Shown here: one piece after another, positions 33,338-45,376 of the stretch
How the letters are laid out: every line of letters begins with the position of its first letter
How positions within the stretch are numbered: the first letter of the stretch is position 1
Source of the DNA: Streptomyces sp. CNQ-509
GTDB taxonomy: Bacteria > Actinomycetota > Actinomycetes > Streptomycetales > Streptomycetaceae
Direction of reading: 5' to 3'
Length of the DNA stretch: 64,000 nucleotides
Assembly: GCF_001011035.1 (NCBI RefSeq)
Contig: NZ_CP011492.1
Coordinates: 3,915,501 to 3,979,500 of the forward strand
Program-made: the position numbers and the translations under genes
The notes under the pieces: generated by a model
Database searches by the model: none
What the model was told of the DNA's origin: nothing
What the model saw: only the letters and a program-made list of their open reading frames with translations

Positions 33338-34465
33338 ATGGCGCAGTTGGGCGTGAACCGTCTGGCGCGGTTACGGCAGGCTGCCGGGTATACGCAGGCG
33401 TCGTTCGTCGCGGCGTTCACCGCGGAAGCGGCGCGCTTGGGTGTCCGGGCGGCGGTAAGCGTGCGGCAGGCGAGGCGCTGGGAGCGCGAGGACCCTCCGC
33501 CCCTGCCGCATCCCGGTCAACAGGCCGTTCTCGAAGCCATGTTCGGCGTACCGCTCGCCGAGATGGGGTTTGCCGTGCCCCCGCACCGTGTGACGGTCGC
33601 GGGGCCGATCAGCCACCCTGAACAGGTGAAGCGGAGAACGTTCGTCGCCGACGCCGGGTCACTCACCGCGGTGGCCCTGACGCCTGCCCTGTGCGGTCCG
33701 CGGATCGGCGCGGCCGATCTGGTCCGGCTGCGCGCGCGGCTGGACGGCCTGTACGAGACGGATCACACCTCGGGCAGTGTTCCTGCCATGACCGAGGCCC
33801 GGCGTATCGAGGGCGAGATCACCGGCGCGCTCGGGGCCGCCTCCTACACGGGAAGGGTCGGCCGCGAACTGCAGACGATGCTCGCCGAACTGCACGGCCA
33901 CCGAGCTTGGTACGGCTACGACGGCGGACGCATCGACCACGGCCGTGCCTCCTGTCCGGAGGCTCTGGCGGCGGCACAGCTCGTCGACGACCCGTTGTTG
34001 CAGGTCTCCGTTCTGGAGACTCTCGTACTGTTCGCGCTCAAGGCCGAACGGACGTGGGAGGCCGCAGGCGCGGTCGAGAAAGCCCACGGGCTCGCCGTCC
34101 GCGCGGGCGCCGGTCACACGGTGCACCTGGTCATCGCTTTGCGGGACGCCAACGTGGCCACCCATGCGGGGGCCCTGTCCGGTGCGCGGCGGGCCCTGAG
34201 CCGCGCCGTGAGCCATCAGGGGCGAGCCGACACAGACCCTGAGATGCCCGCCTGGGCGTGCTTCGTCGGTCCGTTCGAGGTCGACCACACGGTCTTCCCC
34301 GCCGCCGGGCTCATCGACCACTGCCGGCCCGGCACGGTCCGAGTACTCGTCAACGCCCAGCCATGGACTGACCACACGGCGAAGGTCGACCGGGAAGTGC
34401 TCGGCGATGCCGCCACCGTCTTGGGTGACGTGGTCCGCGAACTGCACGCTGCCGCAGTCGGGTAG
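33338..34465 (+). CDS. XRE-type helix-turn-helix regulator with TPR-like C-terminus
   Basis: This is a 375-residue DNA-binding protein. The N-terminal HTH (about 6-65) reads NRLARLRQAAGYTQASFVAAFT, then SVRQARRWEREDPPPLPHPGQQ. The remaining 290 residues are largely helical, as in TPR-containing regulators of the WhiJ group (ARRIEGEITGALGAAS, AAQLVDDPLLQVSVLETLVLFALKAERTWEAAG). Start ATG 33338 follows GAGGAG. It is divergent from the HATPase gene and ends in an unusually perfect hairpin at 34497-34532. A function in development or secondary metabolism is suggested only by the family. Confidence 0.85.
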   Translation: MAQLGVNRLARLRQAAGYTQASFVAAFTAEAARLGVRAAVSVRQARRWEREDPPPLPHPGQQAVLEAMFGVPLAEMGFAVPPHRVTVAGPISHPEQVKRRTFVADAGSLTAVALTPALCGPRIGAADLVRLRARLDGLYETDHTSGSVPAMTEARRIEGEITGALGAASYTGRVGRELQTMLAELHGHRAWYGYDGGRIDHGRASCPEALAAAQLVDDPLLQVSVLETLVLFALKAERTWEAAGAVEKAHGLAVRAGAGHTVHLVIALRDANVATHAGALSGARRALSRAVSHQGRADTDPEMPAWACFVGPFEVDHTVFPAAGLIDHCRPGTVRVLVNAQPWTDHTAKVDREVLGDAATVLGDVVRELHAAAVG

Positions 34466-34496
34466 CAGCCCGCGGCGGTAGTCGTCGGTGTCCGAT

Positions 34497-34532
34497 GTCA
34501 CGGAGCTGGCGGCGATCCGCCAGCTCCGTGAC
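34497..34532 (+). terminator. Perfect 16-bp hairpin after the XRE gene
   Basis: GTCACGGAGCTGGCGG pairs perfectly with CCGCCAGCTCCGTGAC around the tetraloop CGAT, 31 bases past the stop. Confidence 0.85.
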
Positions 34533-34651
34533 AGGCCGTCCGGGACCTCAATGTCATGTCGCTACTGAACCAGCGCGTTCACCATGGCCCGGCACCTCCT
34601 CCGGCTTTCGTACTTGCAGCATAGGCAAGACCAGGGAGCCCCCGAGCCGGG

Positions 34652-34984
34652 TTATGTGTGCCAGGAAGAGAGGCCGAGGTAGCGGGCTACCGCGTGTTCC
34701 ACCTCTGCCAGTTCGGCGTGGTCGAGGTAGTGGACCGGGTCGCCCCGGACGTATGCCACGTCGACCGTGCGGATCTGGTCGACCAGCAACCTCGTACGCG
34801 TGCCCGCGACCTCCAGTTCGGGCCGGAAGGCGGCCGACTGCGCGCTGGTCGAGGTGGGGATGATCGTTGCCACGCTCCACGGCATGGCACTCGGGCTGAG
34901 GACGAGGCCGTAGCGGCGGCCTCGCTGTTCGTGCCCCCGCTTGGCGTCGCCCAGGTCGACGCGGTACATCGCACCGCGGATCAC
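34652..34984 (-). CDS. MazF/PemK-type endoribonuclease toxin
   Basis: This is a 110-residue toxin of the MazF family, which cleaves mRNA at short sequences. Family features are the start RGAMYRVDLGDAKRG, strand RRYGLVLSPS, TIIPTSTS, and LLVDQIRTVDVAYV, where the conserved Arg in KxRP is replaced by RRYG. The start is GTG 34982-34984, overlapping the antitoxin stop in a GTGA arrangement, so the pair is translationally coupled. The antitoxin comes first, as in most MazEF loci. Length is normal. Confidence 0.88.
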   Translation of the reverse strand: MIRGAMYRVDLGDAKRGHEQRGRRYGLVLSPSAMPWSVATIIPTSTSAQSAAFRPELEVAGTRTRLLVDQIRTVDVAYVRGDPVHYLDHAELAEVEHAVARYLGLSSWHT

Positions 34985-35181
34985 CAGGCATCCTCCTCGG
35001 CGGACAGGTCTTCGTCCTTCAGCCGTTCCGCGTCCTCGCGGGCCTGGGCAAGCCAGACCTCGTGTTCCAGCAGCCGCAGGGCCCGCCGGATCACGTCGCT
35101 CGTCCGCTCACCCTCCCGCATGGCGGCTCTTATGATGCGCTCGTCCTCGTCCGTGGGACGGAATCCGATGGTTGCTGCCAT
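34981..35181 (-). CDS. Ribbon-helix-helix antitoxin partner of MazF
   Basis: This is a 66-residue protein. The N-terminal RHH DNA-binding fold reads ATIGFRPTDEDERIIRAAM, then RTSDVIRRALRLLEHEVW. An acidic C-terminal tail (DAERLKDEDLSAEEDAW) should wrap around and block the toxin. The ATG at 35179-35181 coincides with the predicted transcription start, so the message may be leaderless. An in-frame ATG at 35220 lies inside the promoter and is rejected. RHH dimers usually repress their own promoter. Confidence 0.87.
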   Translation of the reverse strand: MAATIGFRPTDEDERIIRAAMREGERTSDVIRRALRLLEHEVWLAQAREDAERLKDEDLSAEEDAW

Positions 35182-35187
35182 GTCATC

Positions 35188-35216
35188 AGCATACCCCGAT
35201 GTGAAACAACTGTCGC
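35188..35216 (-). promoter_or_regulatory. Predicted sigma-70-type promoter of the toxin-antitoxin operon
   Basis: On the minus strand GCGACA (35211-35216), a 17-base spacer and TATGCT (35188-35193) fit a housekeeping promoter. Initiation 6-7 bases after the -10 falls on the antitoxin ATG at 35181. Confidence 0.5.
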
Positions 35217-35235
35217 GCAATTGTGGAACGACGGG

Positions 35236-38200
35236 TCACAGGCGCCAGATGGGGGGCGGGTTCTGGGGGTGGTAGGTGCAGGTGGTGCCGGTGGAGAGGG
35301 ACTGTTTGAGGTGCTCGGCCAGGGCCGGGTGGTCCTTGGCGATCTTGCGGAGGGCGTCACGGATGCGGGCGCCCACCGCCTTGCGGGCGCGTTCCGCCTC
35401 GTCGCCGAGGCGGCGGGTGCGGCCGGCGAGGCCGGCCGCGGCGCGGAGTTCGTCGAGGAGGGCCGCGCGTTCGCGGTCGTACGCGGCGGCGCGGGTGTCG
35501 TCGCCGGTGGCGGTGGCGTGGTCGATCTCCTCGTCGAGGAGTTCGAGGCGGCGGCGGTACCGGGACTTGGCCTCGGCGTCGAGGACCGGGTCGCCGCCCA
35601 GGCGGTGGGCGGCGGCCAGTTCCTCGCCGCCCTCCGGGTTGAGGAGGCGGACGGCGGGGAGGTCCGTGCCGGGGGCGGAGAGGAGGGTGTGCAGGTCGCG
35701 CAGGCCCTTGGCGTCGGGGAGGTGCACGGTCCGGCCCGCGTACGTCAGGGTCCACACCCGGCCGTCGTAGCGGAACTCCGCGGCCGGTGGCGGCGGCTCC
35801 GCCGCCGGTTCCGCGGGCGGGGTCCTGGGCCGTTCCGCCTCCAGCCGCATGCCGAGGCGGGCCGCTTCCGCCGCCGTCTCCCGCGCCAGTCGCTCCGCCG
35901 CCGGGTCGCCCTGCTCCCGCAGCACCCCCGCCAGGCCGTGGCGGGCCAGCACTGACCAGGGGCGGGCCTGCATCAGGTCCGCCGAGCGGCGGGCCGCGCG
36001 GAAGCCGGCCGCGGCCGGGGCCCAGCGGCCCTCCGCCGCATCGACCAGCGCCAGCCAGTAGTCGACGGGGCCGCTCACGTCCCAGCCGTAGACCGCCACC
36101 AGCCACTGCCCGCGGTACGGCGACAGCGCGTCCCGCACCGACGCGGCCAGCTCCGGGTCCCGGGTCGCGGCCGCCGTCTCCGCCTGGAGCCGCAGCCACA
36201 GCGGGAAGAAGCCGCGGTTCTGCTGCTCGTCGGTCGGCGGGCCCTCGGCGACCAGCCGCAGCGCGGGCTCCGGATCGCCGCGGCGCAGCTCCGCCAGCGC
36301 CTGCAGCCCGGCGGGGAAGCCGTGCCCGGCGACGGTGAGCCTGCCCGCCGCCTCGGCCGCCTCCGCGTACCGGCCCTGGAGCATCCGGATCGTCCACCAG
36401 TGGTGGTCGAGCATCTCGATCCAGTGCTCGTGCTCCGTGTCCCGGCCCATCTCCACGACCTGCGCGATGTGCCGCTCGGCGGCGTCGAAGTCGCCGCGCA
36501 GCGCCTCCACCAGGCTCTGGTCGATCACCAGGGTGTGGCGGATGCTGGGCACGTCGCTGCGCTCGGCGGCCTCGACGTAGCCGCGGTACGTGGGCGCGAA
36601 GCGCGGGTCGCCCAGCTCCAGCAGCGCCACCCAGCGCATCGCCACGGCCATGTGCCGCCCCGCGGGGTTGCCCGCCCGCTCGGCGAGCGTGATCAGCTCC
36701 TCCGTCAGCGCCACCCGCTCGGCGGCCGTGCCCAGGCCCCAGATCGCGTTGTGCCTGGTCCACAGGCCGAAGCCCAGCTCCTCGTCGTCCTGGCCGCGGC
36801 GGGCGCTGACCGACAGGGTGATGCTCAGCTCCGCGGCCATCTGGCCGGCCGTCAGCTCGTCCTCGTCCGGCCCCGCGGACGCCGGGTGGGAGCTGCGGGC
36901 CAGCGCGCGGTGCGCCTCGCGCAGCAGCAGGCGGTTGGCCTCGGCCTGGTCCTGGGGGATCGTCGCGCAGTAGCCCTCGGCGCTGAAGACGCCGAGGGCG
37001 ACGCGGGCCAGCATCTCGGGGTCGTCCTGCTCCCGCGCCGTGCGCACGGCGCCCTCGAAGAGCGGCCAGGCGTCGGCCGTCTTGCCCGCGTGCAGCAGGG
37101 CGCCGCCCAGGTCGAGGGCCGTGAGCACCCGGCAGCGCGGCGACGCGGCGGCGGACCGCTCGTACGCCCGCCGCAGGTGCGAGACGACCTCCTCGAACGC
37201 CAGCCGGCTGCCGGCGTCCTGCCCGGCGTCCCGCAGGAGCCCCACGGCCTGCTCGGCGGGCAGCTCGTCGCCCGCCTCCCAGGCGTGCCGGGCGCGGTCC
37301 GCGGGGAAGACCTTCTCGCTCAGCGCGGGCGAGGCGTCCAGGGCGCGTACGACCGCGGCGTGCCGGCGGCGGGCCTCGGCGGGGTCCAGGTCCTCGTACA
37401 GCGTCTCGCGCACCAGGTCGTGCGCGAAGGCGAAGAGGCCCGCGCCCCGGCCCACGACGAGCCGGGCGGCGACCGCGGTCTCCAGCAGCCGGTCGACGTA
37501 CCCGGGCGGCCTGCCGACCGCGGCGGCAAGCACCTGGCGGTGGAACTCGCGGCCGAGCACCGCGGCGGCGACCAGCAGCTCGGCGACCGGCGCCGGCAGC
37601 AGTTGCAGCCGGCGCTGGAGCGCGTCCCGCACCCCGGGCGCCACGGCCTCCGCGGAGGCGCCGCCGGCCCAGAGGCGGGCGGTCTGCTCGATGAAGAAGG
37701 GGTTGCCGCCCGTGCGCCGGTGCACCTCGGCGGCCAGCGCCTCGTCCGGATCCCGGCCTGCGGTACGGGCCATGAGCCGGGCCGTACCCGCGCGGTCCAG
37801 GCCGGTGAGCGTGAGGGTGGTGGCCTTGGCGACCAGCGGCGCGATCTGCTCGCGCAGCGGGTGGCCGGGGGTGTCGACCTCGGCGTCCCGGTACGTGCCG
37901 ATGAGCAGCAGCCGCTCGAACCAGGTGTGCTGCGCGGCGAACTCCAGCAGGCGCAGGGAGGCGGGGTCCGCCCAGTGCAGGTCGTCGAGGACGACGATGA
38001 CGGGGCGGTGGTGCGAGACGGCGACCAGGGCGGTGGTCACGGCGTCGGCGAGGTGGAAGCTGTCGGCGTACGTCCCGGCGGCGGCCGGGTCGGTGCCGGG
38101 TCCTGCCGGGGGGCCGGTGACGACGGCGGGGTCGGTGCCGCGCGCCGCGTCGTGGTGGCGCGCCGCGTCGTGGGGGTGTGCCGCGGAGCGGTCGTGCGCC

Positions 38201-38652
38201 CCGTCCCGGTCATGCGCCCCCGCGCGGTCGTGCGCCCCGTCCCGGTCGTGTTCGTGGTGCGGGCCGCGGTCGTCCCGTACGCGCTCGGCCGGCGCCCCGT
38301 GCTCCAGCCGTCCGCCCGCGGCCGGCTCCTCGCCGAGCAGCACGTCGAGCCCGCTGCCCGCCGCCTCGCGGGCCGCCGCCCACTCCTCCGCCGGCACACC
38401 GCGCCGCAGCCCCCGCACGACCTGGACCCACGGCCAGTACCCCGGGGCGCTGTCGGAGGCCCAGCACGAGCCGCCGAGCACCAGCGTGCCCCGCCGTCTC
38501 GCCTCCGCAACCGCGGCGGTGACCAGCGACGTCTTGCCGATGCCCGGCTCGCCCGTGACCAGCACGAGGCCCCCGTGGCTGTCCGCCGCCCGGTCGGCCT
38601 CGGCGCGCAGCACGCCCGCGGGGTGGTCTCGTCCGATGAGTGCAGCAGTCAT
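35236..38652 (-). CDS. Large AAA/STAND-type ATP-binding regulator with His/Asp-rich insert
   Basis: This is a 1138-residue cytosolic protein. Walker A is GEPGIGKTS at 34-42. A 37-residue insert at 132-168 contains ten His in repeats of GAHDR, then Walker B is PVIVVLDDLHWADP. The sensor region reads TGGNPFFIEQTARLW. A long helical TPR-like region (about 480-900) follows. The end (from about 915) has the WTLTYAGRTVHLPDAKGLRDL element common to streptomycete AAA regulators, a coiled coil (RYRRRLELLDEEIDHA, DRERAALLDELRA) and RKAVGARIRDALRKI. No LuxR-type HTH is present, unlike the protein at 57320. ATG at 38650-38652. Divergent from rho. Probably a signalling ATPase; targets unknown. Confidence 0.8.
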   Translation of the reverse strand: MTAALIGRDHPAGVLRAEADRAADSHGGLVLVTGEPGIGKTSLVTAAVAEARRRGTLVLGGSCWASDSAPGYWPWVQVVRGLRRGVPAEEWAAAREAAGSGLDVLLGEEPAAGGRLEHGAPAERVRDDRGPHHEHDRDGAHDRAGAHDRDGAHDRSAAHPHDAARHHDAARGTDPAVVTGPPAGPGTDPAAAGTYADSFHLADAVTTALVAVSHHRPVIVVLDDLHWADPASLRLLEFAAQHTWFERLLLIGTYRDAEVDTPGHPLREQIAPLVAKATTLTLTGLDRAGTARLMARTAGRDPDEALAAEVHRRTGGNPFFIEQTARLWAGGASAEAVAPGVRDALQRRLQLLPAPVAELLVAAAVLGREFHRQVLAAAVGRPPGYVDRLLETAVAARLVVGRGAGLFAFAHDLVRETLYEDLDPAEARRRHAAVVRALDASPALSEKVFPADRARHAWEAGDELPAEQAVGLLRDAGQDAGSRLAFEEVVSHLRRAYERSAAASPRCRVLTALDLGGALLHAGKTADAWPLFEGAVRTAREQDDPEMLARVALGVFSAEGYCATIPQDQAEANRLLLREAHRALARSSHPASAGPDEDELTAGQMAAELSITLSVSARRGQDDEELGFGLWTRHNAIWGLGTAAERVALTEELITLAERAGNPAGRHMAVAMRWVALLELGDPRFAPTYRGYVEAAERSDVPSIRHTLVIDQSLVEALRGDFDAAERHIAQVVEMGRDTEHEHWIEMLDHHWWTIRMLQGRYAEAAEAAGRLTVAGHGFPAGLQALAELRRGDPEPALRLVAEGPPTDEQQNRGFFPLWLRLQAETAAATRDPELAASVRDALSPYRGQWLVAVYGWDVSGPVDYWLALVDAAEGRWAPAAAGFRAARRSADLMQARPWSVLARHGLAGVLREQGDPAAERLARETAAEAARLGMRLEAERPRTPPAEPAAEPPPPAAEFRYDGRVWTLTYAGRTVHLPDAKGLRDLHTLLSAPGTDLPAVRLLNPEGGEELAAAHRLGGDPVLDAEAKSRYRRRLELLDEEIDHATATGDDTRAAAYDRERAALLDELRAAAGLAGRTRRLGDEAERARKAVGARIRDALRKIAKDHPALAEHLKQSLSTGTTCTYHPQNPPPIWRL
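38196..38249. repeat. Three 18-bp tandem repeats coding for GAHDR-type units
   Basis: Units at 38196-38213, 38214-38231 and 38232-38249 share the pattern gcgcccc-gtcccggtc(a/g)t with few changes. They encode the His/Asp-rich insert of the AAA protein and could change copy number by slippage. Confidence 0.7.
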
Positions 38653-38977
38653 GTCCCTAGCACTGTGACATGCCCCTCTGACACCGGCGCAGCCCTGTGC
38701 GCCGGGATGTGACGCCAAAGCCCTGTTCAGCGGGCCCGTAGCGGCGAAAGGGAACGGCCCGGGGGCCGGGGATGATACTCTGGCATCAGCACTGAGTCGC
38801 GCCCGCAGTCGGCGCCCGTGCTTCTTCGCCACCGCGCTCCGGTTCTCCGTCGCGTCGCTGACTGACGCCGAGCGAGGTTGTTTCACCCCTCTACGCGGCC
38901 GCGCGTGCCCAAGCCGCGCCTCTGCCGCCCATCCCACACCCTTTGGAACCGCGACACCGTCCGTGAAAGGACCGTGC
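38653..38977. promoter_or_regulatory. 325-bp divergent promoter/leader between the AAA gene and rho
   Basis: No coding sequence is evident. A GATACT hexamer at about 38774-38779 is a possible -10 for rho, which would give a leader of nearly 200 bases, long enough for autogenous Rho control. The leader is C-rich and G-poor in parts (for example 38870-38950), the composition Rho prefers for loading. Confidence 0.35.
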
Positions 38978-40252
<1,275 letters not shown>

Positions 40253-40339
40253 CGCGGGCGGGGAGCGCGGGCGTACGGAGCCGGGCGGGCGCCCGGCGCG
40301 TACGGCACGAACGCCCTGCCCCGCGCCGCCGGAACCCGC

Positions 40340-42964
<2,625 letters not shown>

Positions 42965-43077
42965 AGGGGAGTCTCCGCGGCGGTGGGTGGGATGGAGCCT
43001 GGGCCTCACCTCACTGAAACAAGAGCGGCGGACGCGCGCAAACGGGACGAACAGGGTGGAGGCGGTGGGCGAGGGGG

Positions 43078-43686
43078 TCAGGTGCCGGTCGGCTCCGGCT
43101 GCCCGGCCGGCCCGGTGCGGCCGGCCGCCTGTTCCGCGCGCCGGCGGCGGTGGGCGGCGACGCGCGTACGGGAGGCGCAGGCCGGGGAGCAGTAGCGGCG
43201 GGCGCTGCCGGGGCCGGTGCCGAGGTAGAGGACGGTGCAGTCGGGGGCGGCGCACTCGCCCCAGGCCGGCTGCCCGTACTCGGTGAGGATCTGCGCCAGC
43301 GCGAGGGCGCCGGAGGCGAGGAACCAGTCGGCCCAGCCGGCGTCGTCGCCGCGGTCCACGTGCAGGTGCCAGGGGTGGTCGCCGTGCCGGGAGAGCCGCG
43401 GGCGGGCGCCGCACTCCGCGAACACCTTGTTGAGCGCGGCGGCGGCGCGGTCGGGGTCGGGCTCGGTGAGCACGGCGGTCATGCGCCGGGCGGCACCGCG
43501 CAGCGCGTCGGCGTCGGCGCCGGAGAAGACGCCGGGCGCGAGGTCGGCGGGCGTCTCGCCGTGGGCGGCGAGGATCCTGGCGAGGTCGGCGCGGGGGATA
43601 CGGGGGTCGCGGCGGACGGCGTTGGCGATGTCGAGGAGCCGCTGCGCGGGCCGGAAGCCGTGGCCGGGGGGTGGGGACGGGGGCAT
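43078..43686 (-). CDS. CGNR-type zinc-finger regulator (ABATE domain)
   Basis: This is a 202-residue putative transcriptional regulator. The N-terminal ABATE-like helical domain is preceded by GHGFRPAQRLLDIANAVRR. The C-terminal zinc finger uses four Cys in GECAAPDCTVLYLG and RRYCSPACASRTRVAAHRRRR. The family's CGNR tetrad is CASR here. Start ATG 43684-43686. It is divergent from the MFS gene at 43888 across a 201-base region full of short repeats. Control of that transporter is likely from the arrangement, unproven. Confidence 0.83.
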   Translation of the reverse strand: MPPSPPPGHGFRPAQRLLDIANAVRRDPRIPRADLARILAAHGETPADLAPGVFSGADADALRGAARRMTAVLTEPDPDRAAAALNKVFAECGARPRLSRHGDHPWHLHVDRGDDAGWADWFLASGALALAQILTEYGQPAWGECAAPDCTVLYLGTGPGSARRYCSPACASRTRVAAHRRRRAEQAAGRTGPAGQPEPTGT

Positions 43687-43767
43687 CGGGGCTCCTGGGC
43701 TCGGGCTGGGCGGGGTGGCGTGCCGAAGGTAGTGTAACGTCTTGATGCGATAAGCCGTTACGGGGCA

Positions 43768-43850
43768 GTGCTCTGCGATGCGCGCCGTGCTCTGGGACGG
43801 ACGGTGCTCCGTGTCGCGAGCGCCGCTCTCGGGCGAGAGCAGTGCTCTCG
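43768..43850. promoter_or_regulatory. Repeated GTGCTCT boxes and palindrome between CGNR and MFS genes
   Basis: GTGCTCT/C occurs at 43768, 43787, 43804 and 43842. A perfect palindrome, GCTCTCG-GG-CGAGAGC (43825-43840), is followed directly by a further GCTCTCG at 43844-43850. This density in an otherwise random divergent promoter suggests operator sites. Confidence 0.5.
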
Positions 43851-43887
43851 AACGGCGGGGCCGGGCGGCCGGACAGGAGGCGGGGCG

Positions 43888-45210
43888 ATGGGGCGGGTGC
43901 TGCGGGGGTATCTGGCCACGGCCACCTGCGCCCGGCTCGCCGACGACGGGATGGCCGTCTCCGTCACGCTGCTCGCGCTCCACCGGACCGGCAGCGCCGC
44001 GCAGGGCGCGGCGGTGCTCGCGGCGTGGATGGCGCCGCACGCCGTCGCCGCCCCGCTGACCGGGGCGCTCGCCGCGCGGGCGCGGGGTGCGGGTGCGGCG
44101 TTCCACGTCGCCGCGCTCGGCCTCTTCGCCGCCGCGATCGCGGGCGTCGCCCTCACGCTCGGCCGCGCCCCCGTGCCGGTGGTGCTGGCGGTGGCGGCGC
44201 TGGGCGGCTGCTGCGGACCGATGGTCACCGGCGGGCTGTCGAGCCTGCTCGCGGGCCTGGTCCCCGACACCGGCGCCCGCGCCCGCGCGTACGCCCTGGA
44301 CGCGGCCACGTACAACGCGGCGGGCATCGCCGCCCCCGCCGCGGTGACGGCGACGGCGGGCGTGTGGGGTACGGGCCCGGCGATGGGGACCCTCGCCGTG
44401 TCGGCGGCGGGCGCCGCGGGCCTGGCCACGACCCTCCGGGCGCCGCGACCGGCCGCAGGGGTGCCGGAGACCACACCGGACGCCGGCACGCGGACGGGCA
44501 CGGCGCCGGACGCCGGGGAGACGGAGGGTGCGGGGGACGGCCCCCGCCCCACCGCCGACCGGAACCTCCGCCGCCACCCCCGGGGCCCCTCCTCGCTCTG
44601 GCGCGAACTGCTCGGAGGGCTGCGGGTGCTGTGGGAGATACCCGCGCTCCGGGGGATCACCGCCGCCACCTCCCTCGCCTTCGTCGGCATCGGCGGACTC
44701 GCGCCCGCCGCCGTGCTCCTCGCCGACGAGCGCGGCTACCCCGGCGGTGGGGGCGTGCTGCTCACCGTGCTGGCCGCCGGGGCGCTCGCCGGGGCGCTGG
44801 GTGCCGCGCGGCGCGGGCCGGGGGTCTCCGACGTGCGGCTCGCCGCCGTCTGCCTCGTCGGTACGGGGGCGGCCCTCCTCGGCGCCGCCGCCTCCGCCCC
44901 GTATCCGCTCTGCGTGGTGCTCTTCTGCCTCGCCGGGCTCTGCGACGGGCCGCTGCTCGCCGCCACCCTGCGGATCCGCGCCGACCACGCGCCGCCCGCC
45001 GTGCGTACCCAGGTCTTCACCCTCGGCGCCGGGCTCAAGACCACCGCCGCCTCCGCCGGGGCCGCGCTCACCGCCGCCGCGGCCTCCGCGCTCTCGCCGG
45101 CCCAGCTCCTCGCCGCGCTCGCCGCGTTCCAGCTCGCGGGCGCCGTGCTCCTGCGCGGAATCGACAGTTCCGTAGGCCCGGGGCAACTCCCGGAACCGTC
45201 GGGGTCCTGA
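43888..45210 (+). CDS. MFS transporter
   Basis: This is a 440-residue membrane protein with 10-12 hydrophobic segments. It starts MGRVLRGYLATATCARLADDGMAVSVTLLALH, typical of small-molecule exporters of the MFS. A 75-residue hydrophilic loop at about 195-270 (Thr/Gly/Asp/Arg-rich) separates the halves. The C-terminal half contains EIPALRGITAATSLAFVGIGGLAPAAVLL and AGALAGALGAARRG. ATG 43888 has AGGAGG upstream. It is divergent from the CGNR regulator. Substrate unknown. Confidence 0.85.
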   Translation: MGRVLRGYLATATCARLADDGMAVSVTLLALHRTGSAAQGAAVLAAWMAPHAVAAPLTGALAARARGAGAAFHVAALGLFAAAIAGVALTLGRAPVPVVLAVAALGGCCGPMVTGGLSSLLAGLVPDTGARARAYALDAATYNAAGIAAPAAVTATAGVWGTGPAMGTLAVSAAGAAGLATTLRAPRPAAGVPETTPDAGTRTGTAPDAGETEGAGDGPRPTADRNLRRHPRGPSSLWRELLGGLRVLWEIPALRGITAATSLAFVGIGGLAPAAVLLADERGYPGGGGVLLTVLAAGALAGALGAARRGPGVSDVRLAAVCLVGTGAALLGAAASAPYPLCVVLFCLAGLCDGPLLAATLRIRADHAPPAVRTQVFTLGAGLKTTAASAGAALTAAAASALSPAQLLAALAAFQLAGAVLLRGIDSSVGPGQLPEPSGS

Positions 45211-45376
45211 GCGGGCGACTTCGTTCAACTTGCGGTCACTGTCCGTGAGTTGGCCGGTAGGGTGCGTGGTCGAAGGGGCCCCTCCGGGGCCCGGCCGCGG
45301 GGCCCACGGCGTCTCCGTGGCGGCGCCCGGGGCGGACGTGCCCCGGTGCCGCCTGTCGGAGCAGAAGGAGTTGGCC

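Noticed and set aside
34466..34651. DUF397 gene between XRE and MazF genes
   Set aside because: No frame of 50 or more codons with the family pattern; the space holds only the 16-bp hairpin.
38149..38259. CRISPR-like array
   Set aside because: The repeats are 18-bp tandem units without spacers and lie inside a coding frame.
42965..43077. Heat-shock operators (HAIR or CIRCE) before the Clp gene
   Set aside because: Neither CTTGAGT-N7-ACTCAAG nor TTAGCACTC-N9-GAGTGCTAA is present.
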